From assembly GCF_020882245.1 (NCBI RefSeq), contig NC_083598.1, positions 32,773,858-32,837,857 on the forward strand: 64,000 bases of DNA, in the 5' to 3' direction. Under the pieces are notes generated by a model. That model worked only from the letters and a program-made list of their open reading frames with translations. It was not told the origin of the DNA and did no database searches. The number at the start of each line of letters is the position of its first letter. Position 1 is the first letter of the stretch. Positions 42,301 through 54,178 of the stretch are shown one piece after another. This DNA is from Rhopalosiphum padi (taxonomy: Eukaryota > Arthropoda > Insecta > Hemiptera > Aphididae). Both the position numbers and the translations under genes were made by a program.

Positions 42301-45300
42301 TCACTTTTGCACTTTATAACGTTTTTAGATGCATTGCGAGTATATTTCCATCTTAAAAATACGCATATTTAGTTTTTTAGGTGAAAAAACGGCAAAAAAC
42401 GACTAGGGGCCGTGGCCCACCGTACTATAGAAAAAAAATCTTGATAAATTCGTGTTTTTTTGCGGGCAAACTGTTTCAGCAACCTGTCTTACGACGCGTG
42501 TAAAGTTTCAGATTGAAAAAATGAATCCTTCACCCCAAAAAACATGCAAACGACTTTTTTTCAAAAAAGTGGTTTTAGCGTACTTAGGTGGTTAATATTT
42601 AGATTTTCAAATTTTTTTCGATATAGAAATGTAGTATGTAGGTCACTTTTGCACTTTATAACGTTTTTAGATGCATTGCGAGTATATTTCCATATTAAAA
42701 ATACGCATATTTAGTTTTTTAGGTGAAAAACGGCAAAAAACGACTAGGGGCCGTGGCCTACCGTACTATAGAAAAAAAATCTTGATAAATTCGTGTTTTT
42801 TTGCGGGCAAACTGTTTCAGCAACCTGTCTTACGACGCGTGTAAAGTTTCAGAGTGAAAAAATGAATCCTTCACCCCAAAAAACATGCAAACGACTTTTT
42901 TTCAAAAAAGTGGTTTTAGCGTACTTAGGTGGTTAATATTTAGATTTTCAAATTTTTTTCGATATAGAAATGTAGTATGTAGGTCACTTTTGCACTTTAT
43001 AACGTTTTTAGATGCATTGCGAGTATATTTCCATCTTAAAAATACGCATATTTAGTTTTTTAGGTGAAAAACGGCAAAAAACGACTAGGGGCCGTGGCCC
43101 ACCGTACTATAGAAAAAAAATCTGGATAAATTCGTGTTTTTTTGCGGGCAAACTGTTTCAGCAACCTGTCTTACGACGCGTGTAAAGTTTCAGATTGAAA
43201 AAATGAATCCTTCACCCCAAAAAACATGCAAACGACTTTTTTTCAAAAAAGTGGTTTTAGCGTACTTAGGTGGTTAATATTTAGATTTTCAAATTTTTTT
43301 CGATATAGAAATGTAGTATGTAGGTCACTTTTGCACTTTATAACGTTTTTAGATGCATTGCGAGTATATTTCCATCTTAAAAATACGCATATTTAGTTTT
43401 TTAGGTGAAAAACGGCAAAAAACGACTAGGGGCCGTGGCCCACCGTACTATAGAAAAAAAATCTTGATAAATTCGTGTTTTTTTGCGGGCAAACTGTTTC
43501 AGCAACCTGTCTTACGACGCGTGTAAAGGTTCAGAGTGAAAAAATGAATCCTTCACCCCAAAAAACATGCAAACGACTTTTTTTCAAAAAAGTGGTTTTA
43601 GCGTACTTAGGTGGTTAATATATAGATTTTCAAATTTTTTTCGATATAGAAATGTAGTATGTAGGTCACTTTTGCACTTTATAACGTTTTTAGATGCATT
43701 GCGAGTATATTTCCATATTAAAAATACGCATATTTAGTTTTTTAGGTGAAAAACGGCAAAAAACGACTAGGGGCCGTGGCCTACCGTACTATAGAAAAAA
43801 AATCTTGATAAATTCGTGTTTTTTTTGCGGGCAAACTGTTTCAGCAACCTGTCTTACGACGCGTGTAAAGGTTCAGAGTGAAAAAATGAATCCTTCACCC
43901 CAAAAAAACATGCAAACGACTTTTTTTCAAAAAAGTGGTTTTAGCGTACTTAGGTGGTTAATATTTAGATTTTCAAATTTTTTTCGATATAGAAATGTAG
44001 TATGTAGGTCACTTTTGCACTTTATAACGTTTTTAGATGCATTGCGAGTATATTTCCATCTTAAAAATACGCATATTTAGTTTTTTAGGTGAAAAACGGC
44101 AAAAAACGACTAGGGGCCGTGGCCCACCGTACTATAGAAAAAAAATGTTGATAAATTCGTGTTTTTTTCCGGGCAAACTGTTTCAGCAACCTGTCTTACG
44201 ACGCGTGTAAAGTTTCAGAGTGAAAAAATGAATCCTTCACCCCAAAAAACATGCAAACGACTTTTTTTCAAAAAAGTGGTTTTAGCGTACTTAGGTGGTT
44301 AATATTTAGATTTTCAAATTTTTTTCGATATAGAAATGTAGTATGTAGGTCACTTTTGCACTTTATAACGTTTTTAGATGCATTGCGAGTATATTTCCAT
44401 CTTAAAAATACGCATATTTAGTTTTTTAGGTGAAAAACGGCAAAAAACGACTAGGGGCCGTGGCCCACCGTACTATAGAAAAAAAATCTTGATAAATTCG
44501 TGTTTTTTTGCGGGCAAACTGTTTCAGCAACCTGTCTTACGACGCGTGTAAAGTTTCAGAGTGAAAAAATGAATCCTTCACCCCAAAAAACATGCAAACG
44601 ACTTTTTTTCAAAAAAGTGGTTTTAGCGTACTTAGGTGGTTAATATTTAGATTTTCAAATTTTTTTCGATATAGAAATGTAGTATGTAGGTCACTTTTGC
44701 ACTTTATAACGTTTTTAGATGCATTGCGAGTATATTTCCATCTTAAAAATACGCATATTTAGTTTTTTAGGTGAAAAACGGCAAAAAACGACTAGGGGCC
44801 GTGGCCCACCGTACTATAGAAAAAAAATCTTGATAAATTCGTGTTTTTTTGCGGGCAAACTGTTTCAGCAACCTGTCTTACGACGCGTGTAAAGTTTCAG
44901 AGTGAAAAAATGAATCCTTCACCCCAAAAAACATGCAAACGACTTTTTTTCAAAAAAGTGGTTTTAGCGTACTTAGGTGGTTAATATTTAGATTTTCAAA
45001 TTTTTTTCGATATAGAAATGTAGTATGTAGGTCACTTTTGCACTTTATAACGTTTTTAGATGCATTGCGAGTATATTTCCATCTTAAAAATACGCATATT
45101 TAGTTTTTTAGGTGAAAAACGGCAAAAAACGACTAGGGGCCGTGGCCCACCGTACTATAGAAAAAAAATCTGGATAAATTCGTGTTTTTTTGCGGGCAAA
45201 CTGTTTCAGCAACCTGTCTTACGACGCGTGTAAAGTTTCAGATTGAAAAAATGAATCCTTCACCCCAAAAAACATGCAAACGACTTTTTTTCAAAAAAGT

Positions 45301-45494
45301 GGTTTTAGCGTACTTAGGTGGTTAATATTTAGATTTTCAAATTTTTTTCGATATAGAAATGTAGTATGTAGGTCACTTTTGCACTTTATAACGTTTTTAG
45401 ATGCATTGCGAGTATATTTCCATCTTAAAAATACGCATATTTAGTTTTTTAGGTGAAAAACGGCAAAAAAACGACTAGGGGCCGTGGCCCACCG
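39356..45494. repeat. Nine-monomer duplicated block inside the array
   Basis: Rare variants recur at about 3070 bp: TCTGGATAAATTCG at 40051 and 43121, GTGGCCTACCG at about 39683 and 42754, TAAAGGTTCAG at about 40453 and 43525. This marks a segmental tandem duplication of nine monomers. A further TCTGGATAA at 45171 (2050 bp on) shows additional partial copying. Boundaries are approximate to one monomer. Confidence 0.65.
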
Positions 45495-48445
45495 TACTAT
45501 AGAAAAAAAATCTTGATAAATTCGTGTTTTTTTGCGGGCAAACTGTTTCAGCAACCTGTCTTACGACGCGTGTAAAGTTTCAGAGTGAAAAAATGAATCC
45601 TTCACCCCAAAAAACATGCAAACGACTTTTTTTCAAAAAAGTGGTTTTAGCGTACTTAGGTGGTTAATATTTAGATTTTCAAATTTTTTTCGATATAGAA
45701 ATGTAGTATGTAGGTCACTTTTGCACTTTATAACGTTTTTAGATGCATTGCGAGTATATTTCCATCTTAAAAATACGCATATTTAGTTTTTTAGGTGAAA
45801 AACGGCAAAAAACGACTAGGGGCCGTGGCCCACCGTACTATAGAAAAAAAATCTTGATAAATTCGTGTTTTTTTGCGGGCAAACTGTTTCAGCAACCTGT
45901 CTTACGACGCGTGTAAAGTTTCAGAGTGAAAAAATGAATCCTTCACCCCAAAAAACATGCAAACGACTTTTTTTCAAAAAAGTGGTTTTAGCGTACTTAG
46001 GTGGTTAATATTTAGATTTTCAAATTTTTTTCGATATAGAAATGTAGTATGTAGGTCACTTTTGCACTTTATAACGTTTTTAGATGCATTGCGAGTATAT
46101 TTCCATATTAAAAATACGCATATTTAGTTTTTTAGGTGAAAAACGGCAAAAAACGACTAGGGGCCGTGGCCCACCGTACTATAGAAAAAAAATCTTGATA
46201 AATTCGTGTTTTTTTGCGGGCAAACTGTTTCAGCAACCTGTCTTACGACGCGTGTAAAGTTTCAGAGTGAAAAAATGAATCCTTCACCCCAAAAAACATG
46301 CAAACGACTTTTTTTCAAAAAAGTGGTTTTAGCGTACTTAGGTGGTTAATATTTAGATTTTCAAATTTTTTTCGATATAGAAATGTAGTATGTAGGTCAC
46401 TTTTGCACTTTATAACGTTTTTAGATGCATTGCGAGTATATTTCCATCTTAAAAATACGCATATTTAGTTTTTTAGGTGAAAAACGGCAAAAAACGACTA
46501 GGGGCCGTGGCCCACCGTACTATAGAAAAAAAATCTTGATAAATTCGTGTTTTTTTGCGGGCAAACTGTTTCAGCAACCTGTCTTACGACGCGTGTAAAG
46601 TTTCAGAGTGAAAAAATGAATCCTTCACCCCAAAAAACATGCAAACGACTTTTTTTCAAAAAAGTGGTTTTAGCGTACTTAGGTGGTTAATATTTAGATT
46701 TTCAAATTTTTTTCGATATAGAAATGTAGTATGTAGGTCACTTTTGCACTTTATAACGTTTTTAGATGCATTGCGAGTATATTTCCATCTTAAAAATACG
46801 CATATTTAGTTTTTTAGGTGAAAAACGGCAAAAAAACGACTAGGGGCCGTGGCCCACCGTACTATAGAAAAAAAATCTTGATAAATTCGTGTTTTTTTTG
46901 CGGGCAAACTGTTTCAGCAACCTGTCTTACGACGCGTGTAAAGTTTCAGATTGAAAAAATGAATCCTTCACCCCAAAAAACATGCAAACGACTTTTTTTC
47001 AAGAAAGTGGTTTTAGCGTACTTATGTGGTTAATATTTAGATTTTCAAATTTTTTTCGATATAGAAATGTAGTATGTAGGTCACTTTTGCACTTTATAAC
47101 GTTTTTAGATGCATTGCGAGTATATTTCCATATTAAAAATACGCATATTTAGTTTTTTAGGTGAAAAACGGCAAAAAAACGACTAGGGGCCGTGGCCCAC
47201 CGTACTATAGAAAAAAAATCTTGATAAATTCGTGTTTTTTTGCGGGCAAACTGTTTCAGCAACCTGTCTTACGACGCGTGTAAAGTTTCAGAGTGAAAAA
47301 ATGAATCCTTCACCCCAAAAAACATGCAAACGACTTTTTTTCAAAAAAGTGGTTTTAGCGTACTTAGGTGGTTAATATTTAGATTTTCAAATTTTTTTCG
47401 ATATAGAAATGTAGTATGTAGGTCACTTTTGCACGTTATAACGTTTTTAGATGCATTGCGAGTATATTTCCATCTTAAAAATACGCATATTTAGTTTTTT
47501 AGGTGAAAAACGGCAAAAAACGACTAGGGGCCGTGGCCCACCGTACTATAGAAAAAAAATCTTGATAAATTCGTGTTTTTTTGCGGGCAAACTGTTTCAG
47601 CAACCTGTCTTACGACGCGTGTAAAGTTTCAGATTGAAAAAATGAATCCTTCACCCCAAAAAACATGCAAACGACTTTTTTTCAAAAAAGTGGTTTTAGC
47701 GTACTTAGGTGGTTAATATTTAGATTTTCAAATTTTTTTCGATATAGAAATGTAGTATGTAGGTCACTTTTGCACTTTATAACGTTTTTAGATGCATTGC
47801 GAGTATATTTCCATATTAAAAATACGCATATTTAGTTTTTTAGGTGAAAAACGGCAAAAAAACGACTAGGGGCCGTGGCCCACCGTACTATAGAAAAAAA
47901 ATCTTGATAAATTCGTGTTTTTTTGCGGGCAAACTGTTTCAGCAACCTGTCTTACGACGCGTGTAAAGTTTCAGAGTGAAAAAATGAATCCTTCACCCCA
48001 AAAAACATGCAAACGACTTTTTTTCAAAAAAGTGGTTTTAGCGTACTTAGGTGGTTAATATTTAGATTTTCAAATTTTTTTCGATATAGAAATGTAGTAT
48101 GTAGGTCACTTTTGCACTTTATAACGTTTTTAGATGCATTGCGAGTATATTTCCATCTTAAAAATACGCATATTTAGTTTTTTAGGTGAAAAACGGCAAA
48201 AAACGACTAGGGGCCGTGGCCCACCGTACTATAGAAAAAAAAATCTTGATAAATTCGTGTTTTTTTGCGGGCAAACTGTTTCAGCAACCTGTCTTACGAC
48301 GCGTGTAAAGTTTCAGAGTGAAAAAATGAATCCTTCACCCCAAAAAACATGCAAACGACTTTTTTTCAAAAAAGTGGTTTTAGCGTACTCAGGTGGTTAA
48401 TATTTGGATTTTCGAGATGTTTTCGATATAGAATTATAGTATGAA

Positions 48446-48462
48446 TAATGAATGTAGTTAGG
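48446..48462. other. Right edge of the satellite array
   Basis: The last monomer begins at 48225 and loses similarity around 48405-48445, where the satellite motif TTTCGATATAGAAATGTAG decays to a form reading GAATTATAG. The following bases are unrelated. Confidence 0.6.
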
Positions 48463-49784
48463 ACTGGCTAGTAATGTTAATAACGTTGTAAATAGTCTAT
48501 TATGTATAGTCTATTGTTCAGCCAACATCGATGAAGGCGACTGTGGTTCGTTTAGTACGCGACACGATGTCTTAGTGATGTCACCACAAATTTGATATTA
48601 TATAATAAATATGTACGAGTATATTATAATATCGCCACCACAGTCACAGTCACTATACCTATACATAATCGTTGATTACCGTCGTGCCACTGCAACTATA
48701 GATGTCGTCACTGCACTCTCAATGTCGTCGTGCTGATTATTGTTTGTGTGATCTCGTAATTCCATATCACGCGATATTTGTTTTTTTTTATCTTTTTTCT
48801 TTTCTACTGTTTAGACGTCACCGACACCGACATCGAATTTTATTACGATTTACGATCGCAAAATACCATTTGCGATTTGGTTCGGGTGCTTTATCGGTCG
48901 GCGTATTATTTTTATGCGTCCTTGATTGCGTTCGGCCGTCCGTCAGCTTCCGGCCGTGTGCGACTCGCTTTAGTACGGTTTTAATGTTTTTTTATAACTG
49001 TTGTCCGGTTTCTATGCCGGCTGTTCCGTCGTCACCCGCCAACTTTTCTACCGTTTGTCGACTTGTCGTCATTTCTGTTCATGCAATGCAATACGGTCTC
49101 GCACCAACTATACCGTTATCTGTGACGTTTCGTGTCCATCAAACAGTCGTCCGCATTATGTTACGTAACAATATTAATTGTCGAACTCTCGTAAATTAGT
49201 AACGATTGCCATAAATGCAATTGGTGCCGTTAATGCAGCATCGTTATCCACTCCTGTGCCGCTAGCCACCGTGTCGCCGTCGCCGTCCGGCCGCGTGATC
49301 GTAAAAGACGGGTGCCGTTCGGAGGGGGTCTAACGCGTCTACAACCGAGCGCGCGACACCCGCGAACTCGTCACGCCACGGGGTGTCGGAGAGCGTGATT
49401 CGGTGACTTGTCGCTAGTCTCTGTGCCTCCTCTTTCTCGTACCACCCGATTATTTGCATAGCTGTCATTCCATCCCGACGGCTTCAGCTAAGAACCACCA
49501 TTTTACGTACGTCGTCGGTTTGTCAACTACCGTATTTCCAATACACGAAAATCATTATATTGCAGATAATATTATTATCGATGACTTTATTAACACCAAC
49601 GGTGAGACAGTGAATTCGATTTCATTGATGTTGACTAATTCCTAGTCTGCAGACATTTTATAATGCATTCTTCGCGTATAGTGTTCGACGTCTAAACCTT
49701 GAATTGCAAATTTATTAAATTTGAGTTTCGTCCGAAGCCGTGTCTCCCATATGATGAGTTCAACGATGTTTATTACTAGCCAGT
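48463..49784. mobile_element. Candidate 1.3-kb element with 13-bp inverted ends, CpG-rich
   Basis: ACTGGCTAGTAAT at 48463-48475 is perfectly inverted as ATTACTAGCCAGT at 49772-49784. Weaker similarity continues inwards, with an xxCGTTG match after two gap positions. The enclosed DNA is much richer in CpG than its flanks and holds open frames on both strands (48702-49199 plus, 49262-49468 minus) without a domain I recognise. Target duplications are not evident. It could instead be an ordinary CpG-rich promoter region with a chance inverted repeat. Confidence 0.3.
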
Positions 49785-51448
49785 AGCCAGCTAGTGTACG
49801 TTTATCATTAATTCTTATTTAAGGTCTTTTTCATTTTTTTCTTTTTATTTTTTTATAACACGTAGTGCGTACGGAAAGTAGAATAAATTATATTTTAACG
49901 TGAGATTCGTATTTTGATTTGTATTATTGTTTATATTCTATACTTGTTTTATGCTTTTAGATTGCCTTTTTTTTAATTTAAATTTAACTCTATGACCACA
50001 TTTGTTCAATGAAAATAATTTGAAAAATGATCAGTGTTCGATTCAGTGACCAGAAATCGCAATCATGTACGATGGTCGATGCCTATATTGACTAACAATA
50101 TTTCTTCGTCCTTAAAGTATTATTACAAACACCCAAAACCTTTCAAATAATACCATAATAATTTAGACAAAACCCGTAAAGTAAATTATAAAATATAGAT
50201 ACTATATACCTTATAAGTACAATATGACTACAAGAGATTCTAAATCTTTTGAAATCGGTATATTAGTATGCTTTCGGATAATTTATAATCTGTTCGGTGG
50301 CCATTCTTGATGTACGTCCGTCACCACAATTTGCTTCTCGTGCACTACTTTTGTTAATAATTTACAAACAAAACATAATTAAAATAAATAATAAAATTAA
50401 AATATTGTGTTTTTATGTTAAATATATGTTACATTTTAATGTTTATAGTCGTCTATAGTATACGACAGTTCTTATTTTTTTGTAAATTTTGCTACTACAT
50501 ACTTTACCAATTTCTTTATTTTTTTTTAGCATATCTAGACAAACATCTTTTAGGGGTTGTAACTAGTAAACATAAACTTTTTTCGTTTATTGCTATTGCA
50601 CACTGTGTGTGCTACTGTCGTATAAACATAAATTATACTATACAAATACAACAGAAATATTATTTTCATGCTGAATAACATACAGTGTATGTAAGTACAT
50701 CATTATATTACACGCAAGACATTATATAATAAAAATGTATAAGTAAATGTTCTTTCTTCCAGAACTAATCCAGTGAACAAAACGTAAACAAAAAAGTACA
50801 GCTAAAATTCATTGATTGATATAATTGAAATAAATAGAAATCAAATACCCGGTACCGTGTAGTCGCTATACACTCTAGCATCACAATACTGCAATAGTAA
50901 CTCTAGCAACGAATTATTGTTATTAACGTGTTATACCTATATATATTATAGAGTATATATATTTTATACTTACACATTTTATACACATTAATAGATTTTT
51001 CTAGTATTAGGTTTATTGTTCACCAGCTACTTCTTTAAAATTTGATTCAAATGTATACTGTGCGAGAGTATGACTTAATATTTATTTTTATATGTATTCG
51101 GGTATGTATAATGTAGTAAGACAATATGGGAGATAAAAAAAACACATTTCTATAATTCCTATTAAGTATATTTTCATAATGATAATACATAATAATATAA
51201 ATATTAATTAATTAACCAACATAATAATAATATTATGTACCTAACATTGACTGTAAAAAACAAAACTAAAAACACGCTTTGGCCATAAATAAACGTAAAA
51301 ATAATTTAATTGGGTAATTTAATATTTTTATGATTTTCACCAATCTAAAAAGGAAAATTTGTCAACAATGATTTTACATTAGGACATTTAGTTTTACTTA
51401 CTGTATTAATACAATACAAATGTTGATTTTTGTCCTTATAACATAATA

Positions 51449-51482
<34 letters not shown>

Positions 51483-51706
51483 CGTACGCCTAAGTTACAT
51501 AAATCATATTATTTATATAAGGTATATTTAATAGTTAAATTATGTTTGATTTCTTTTATTAATTTTAAAAGTTGTATGATATTATTGTTTTATATAATAT
51601 ATAATATATGTATATATATATATTTTATAGACTAATAATATTTAATACCAATTTCACTTAACCATATGTTAAATTTGTTTTCACTAAACTATGACATACG
51701 ATTAAA
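49785..51706. other. AT-rich non-coding DNA, nothing recognised
   Basis: Contains a TA microsatellite at 51458-51482. The open frame at 50415-50678 is hydrophobic low-complexity translation of AT-rich DNA without recognisable features. Confidence 0.55.
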
Positions 51707-51880
51707 AATTGGACGGACTGCGGAAAAAATTGCGCGTTAAACTGTTACAACTTGGTATCTACAGGCACAATAGGATTGTACCTGTACAGACCCATGCAAT
51801 CCGTACTACACGCACAGACGCAATTTTATTGTTTTTATTCATAATTATTAAGTGCTTATTTCGTTGCAGTCCGTCCAATT
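51707..51880. mobile_element. MITE with perfect 15-bp terminal inverted repeats
   Basis: AATTGGACGGACTGC at 51707-51721 is exactly inverted at 51866-51880 (GCAGTCCGTCCAATT), enclosing 174 bp. Because AATT is its own complement, the ends may instead be GGACGGACTGC flanked by a 4-bp AATT target duplication. The interior has GGATTG/CAATCC inverted segments near 51773-51802 and could fold. No transposase, so non-autonomous; superfamily not assigned. Confidence 0.7.
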
Positions 51881-54022
51881 CACAACAACGAAAACAAATA
51901 ATAAATTAAACAAAAACATTGAGCAGTATTTTGTTGGTAAATAAATAAAAATTTACCGTGTGCTAAATATTAGCTTACTGGACTGAAACACGTTCGTTTT
52001 TCAGATGAACGAAACGTATATAATATTATATAGATGAAACGAATAATATAATAATATATTTTGGTCTGAATAAGGTGTAAGCATTGAGTGGCGAGAAGAG
52101 AAAGCTAAATAAAATTAATGAATTTTGGTCCTGTATAATAATATTATGTTTTTCAACGATTTTTTTTTAATTGATTGATTGAAAAGATTTGTTTTTATTT
52201 GTTATATTAAATATTAATTGGATTGTTTTGACTTGATTGGTTTAACAACCTAACCGCGCACATTATTTCGTGAACGGAAACACATATTACTACAAAAAAG
52301 TATATTAGTACAATATTATATATTAATTATATTAATAATAATAATAATATATAATTGTAATAACGACTAAAGACTATTTAGTTGTTTATACGTCACAATC
52401 GACTAGATATAAATATAAATAGACTAAATTAATATTATTACTCTTTTATAAGTAATAATATGCACCAAAATAATGTTACACAGCACGTTTTAGAGCTTAA
52501 ACAATGTTATTATACACTAGGCCTCTATGGGACTATGCGTAGTATTATTTTATTATGTAAACATTAACGAGGTATACTCAAATATCGTGTAACAATAGAA
52601 AAAAAATATTTGCCATAAAAAAAACACAATTTTTTTACTAACAATATTACAAGCAAAACGTTCAACGTACGAGTATAATTAATACGATAGTTAAAAACTT
52701 AACGAAAATTCATAACAAAAGTTCGATACACTTACGCTAACGTATAATTATATTTATTATGTTATATAATAATATATACACATTGTCGGAAGTAGATTGC
52801 CGATACAAATTATTATATAGTATGTATAAATTTATTATTATTATTTAATATGTTAAATATCGTAACATTTTTATTAAAATTGGAAGAAATTCATTACAAT
52901 AATACTGTTTTCACTCCGGAATTTCGATAGTAATTTATCCTAATGTACCTAATCTATATAATATATACGTATTCCTATAGGGTGTATTATAATATGTGTG
53001 TGTATGTAATGGCCGGAAGTGAAAGACTTTCGTCTATTTGTAGACTTTTGAGGCGTAAAACTGTTTAGTGGATGGAGGTCATCGAGTTGAGCAGTTCAAT
53101 TCAATATACGCGCGACCCACATTTATTTGAATTGTCCACCCCTTGAGCTTGATTTGGCGAAAGAATAGTTAGAGATATTACAAGTGCGTTTTATTTAGAT
53201 TAATATACAACAATATTGTGCAGGAAACCGTAACAAAAACAATTTAATAATATTTTGTAATGTTTGCTTAAGATGTTTGGAAACGAAACTAATATTCCGT
53301 GTAAGTGTCTTACGAATAGATTACCTACACACACAAGATAATTATAATCATGACACGCTGTCGATGAAATCTCAATCAGATAATAACGAAAATGTACAAA
53401 AAAAAACTATACTATACAGAATAATATACGTCTACGAAACAGATGTCGTAATACATTATCGAGACCGTTCGGGTATTTGTAATATTATATATTTATATAT
53501 TAGGTATAAATAAGCGCTGTTATTGTATATTATAATATAATAACAAGAGGTCCAAAGCGGTTATATGATGTCTTAACTAAAAACAAAACCTAAAATTATA
53601 AATAGATAACAAAATATGTATTTGTCTAAACTCCAGCCTTTTGAAATTTCGAAAAATCGTTAATATAATATTATATTTAAGTACATATTGTTATAATACA
53701 TAGATATTTCATAATATTATATGTTATACTTATACCAAACTGTGAGGTAAAAAAAAAAAAAAAAACAAATCGCCACGACTAGTCTTTCAGCAACGAACAT
53801 TTTGAAAAACGCAATCGTTCCCGTTTTACCTCCCTCCAAAAAAAGTGGCAGCGAACGCAAAAACTGGGAATTCTTCTATTATATTATTATTATTATTTTT
53901 GGCTTAATATGATTGAGCAATTGATTCCATTTTTGACCCTCACTCCCCAATGTATAGTATAGCACACACTGAAAACTAGCCGTGCGCGCGTCGACGACGT
54001 TATTGTAATGTTATTAAATATA
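51881..54022. other. AT-rich non-coding DNA, nothing recognised
   Basis: Repeated TATA and AATATTAT motifs, a poly-A run near 53750-53765 and small random open frames such as 53277-53513. No domain, RNA gene or element ends recognised. Confidence 0.55.
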
Positions 54023-54178
54023 CAGTAGAATCCACTTTATGGGGACACCGCATAATAGGGACAAACAGAATCCCAAACAAATGTATTCGTTACATTAAAA
54101 ATCGGTTTATCGGGACAGTCGGATAACGGAGACAGATAGATCACCGCCCGAAGTGTCCCAACTAAGTGGATTTGATTG
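54023..54178. mobile_element. pogo/Tigger-like MITE, TA target duplication
   Basis: The left end reads CAGTAGAATCCACTTTATGG; the right end read on the minus strand is CAATCAAATCCACTTAGTTG, so about 26 bp match imperfectly as terminal inverted repeats. TA flanks both sides (54021-54022 and 54179-54180), the insertion target of the Tc1/mariner superfamily. The 156-bp length leaves no room for a transposase, so it is non-autonomous. Internal GGGACA motifs repeat in both orientations, typical of pogo-derived short elements. Confidence 0.75.

Larger units (their letters stand above)
21261..48445. repeat. 341-bp satellite array, about 80 monomers
   Basis: Head-to-tail tandem array. Monomers starting at CGTACTATAGAAAAAAA occur at 21261, 21602, 21943 and so on to 48225. 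The spacing of 341 bp gives 79 complete copies plus one truncated copy. Copies differ by a few substitutions and by one-base length changes in A or T homopolymers. Each monomer holds TTACGACGCGTGTAA, a TTTCGATATAGAAA near-palindrome and a GC-rich GGGCCGTGGCCC palindrome. No transposase, tRNA-like box or convincing CENP-B box was seen. Open frames of about 88 codons occur only in copies with homopolymer length changes, so this is not a coding repeat. Aphid chromosomes are holocentric, so a single-centromere role should not be assumed. Confidence 0.98.

Noticed and set aside
31185..48400. Repeated open frames of 71-128 codons inside the satellite
   Set aside because: They appear only in monomers where an A or T homopolymer differs by one base, stop at the same satellite motifs, and share no domain. 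The 341-bp period is not a multiple of three, so frames do not persist.
21261..48445. CENP-B box or CRISPR array in the tandem repeats
   Set aside because: No CENP-B consensus found in the monomer; the repeats are contiguous without unique spacers and far too long for CRISPR.
48702..49199. 165-codon plus-strand open frame
   Set aside because: No recognisable domain; composition is that of CpG-rich DNA read in an arbitrary frame, and overlapping frames are also open. Could be a decayed element but cannot be supported as a gene.
49262..49468. 68-codon minus-strand open frame
   Set aside because: The translation looks protein-like at first glance, but an in-frame stop lies just upstream, there is no splice partner and no recognised family.
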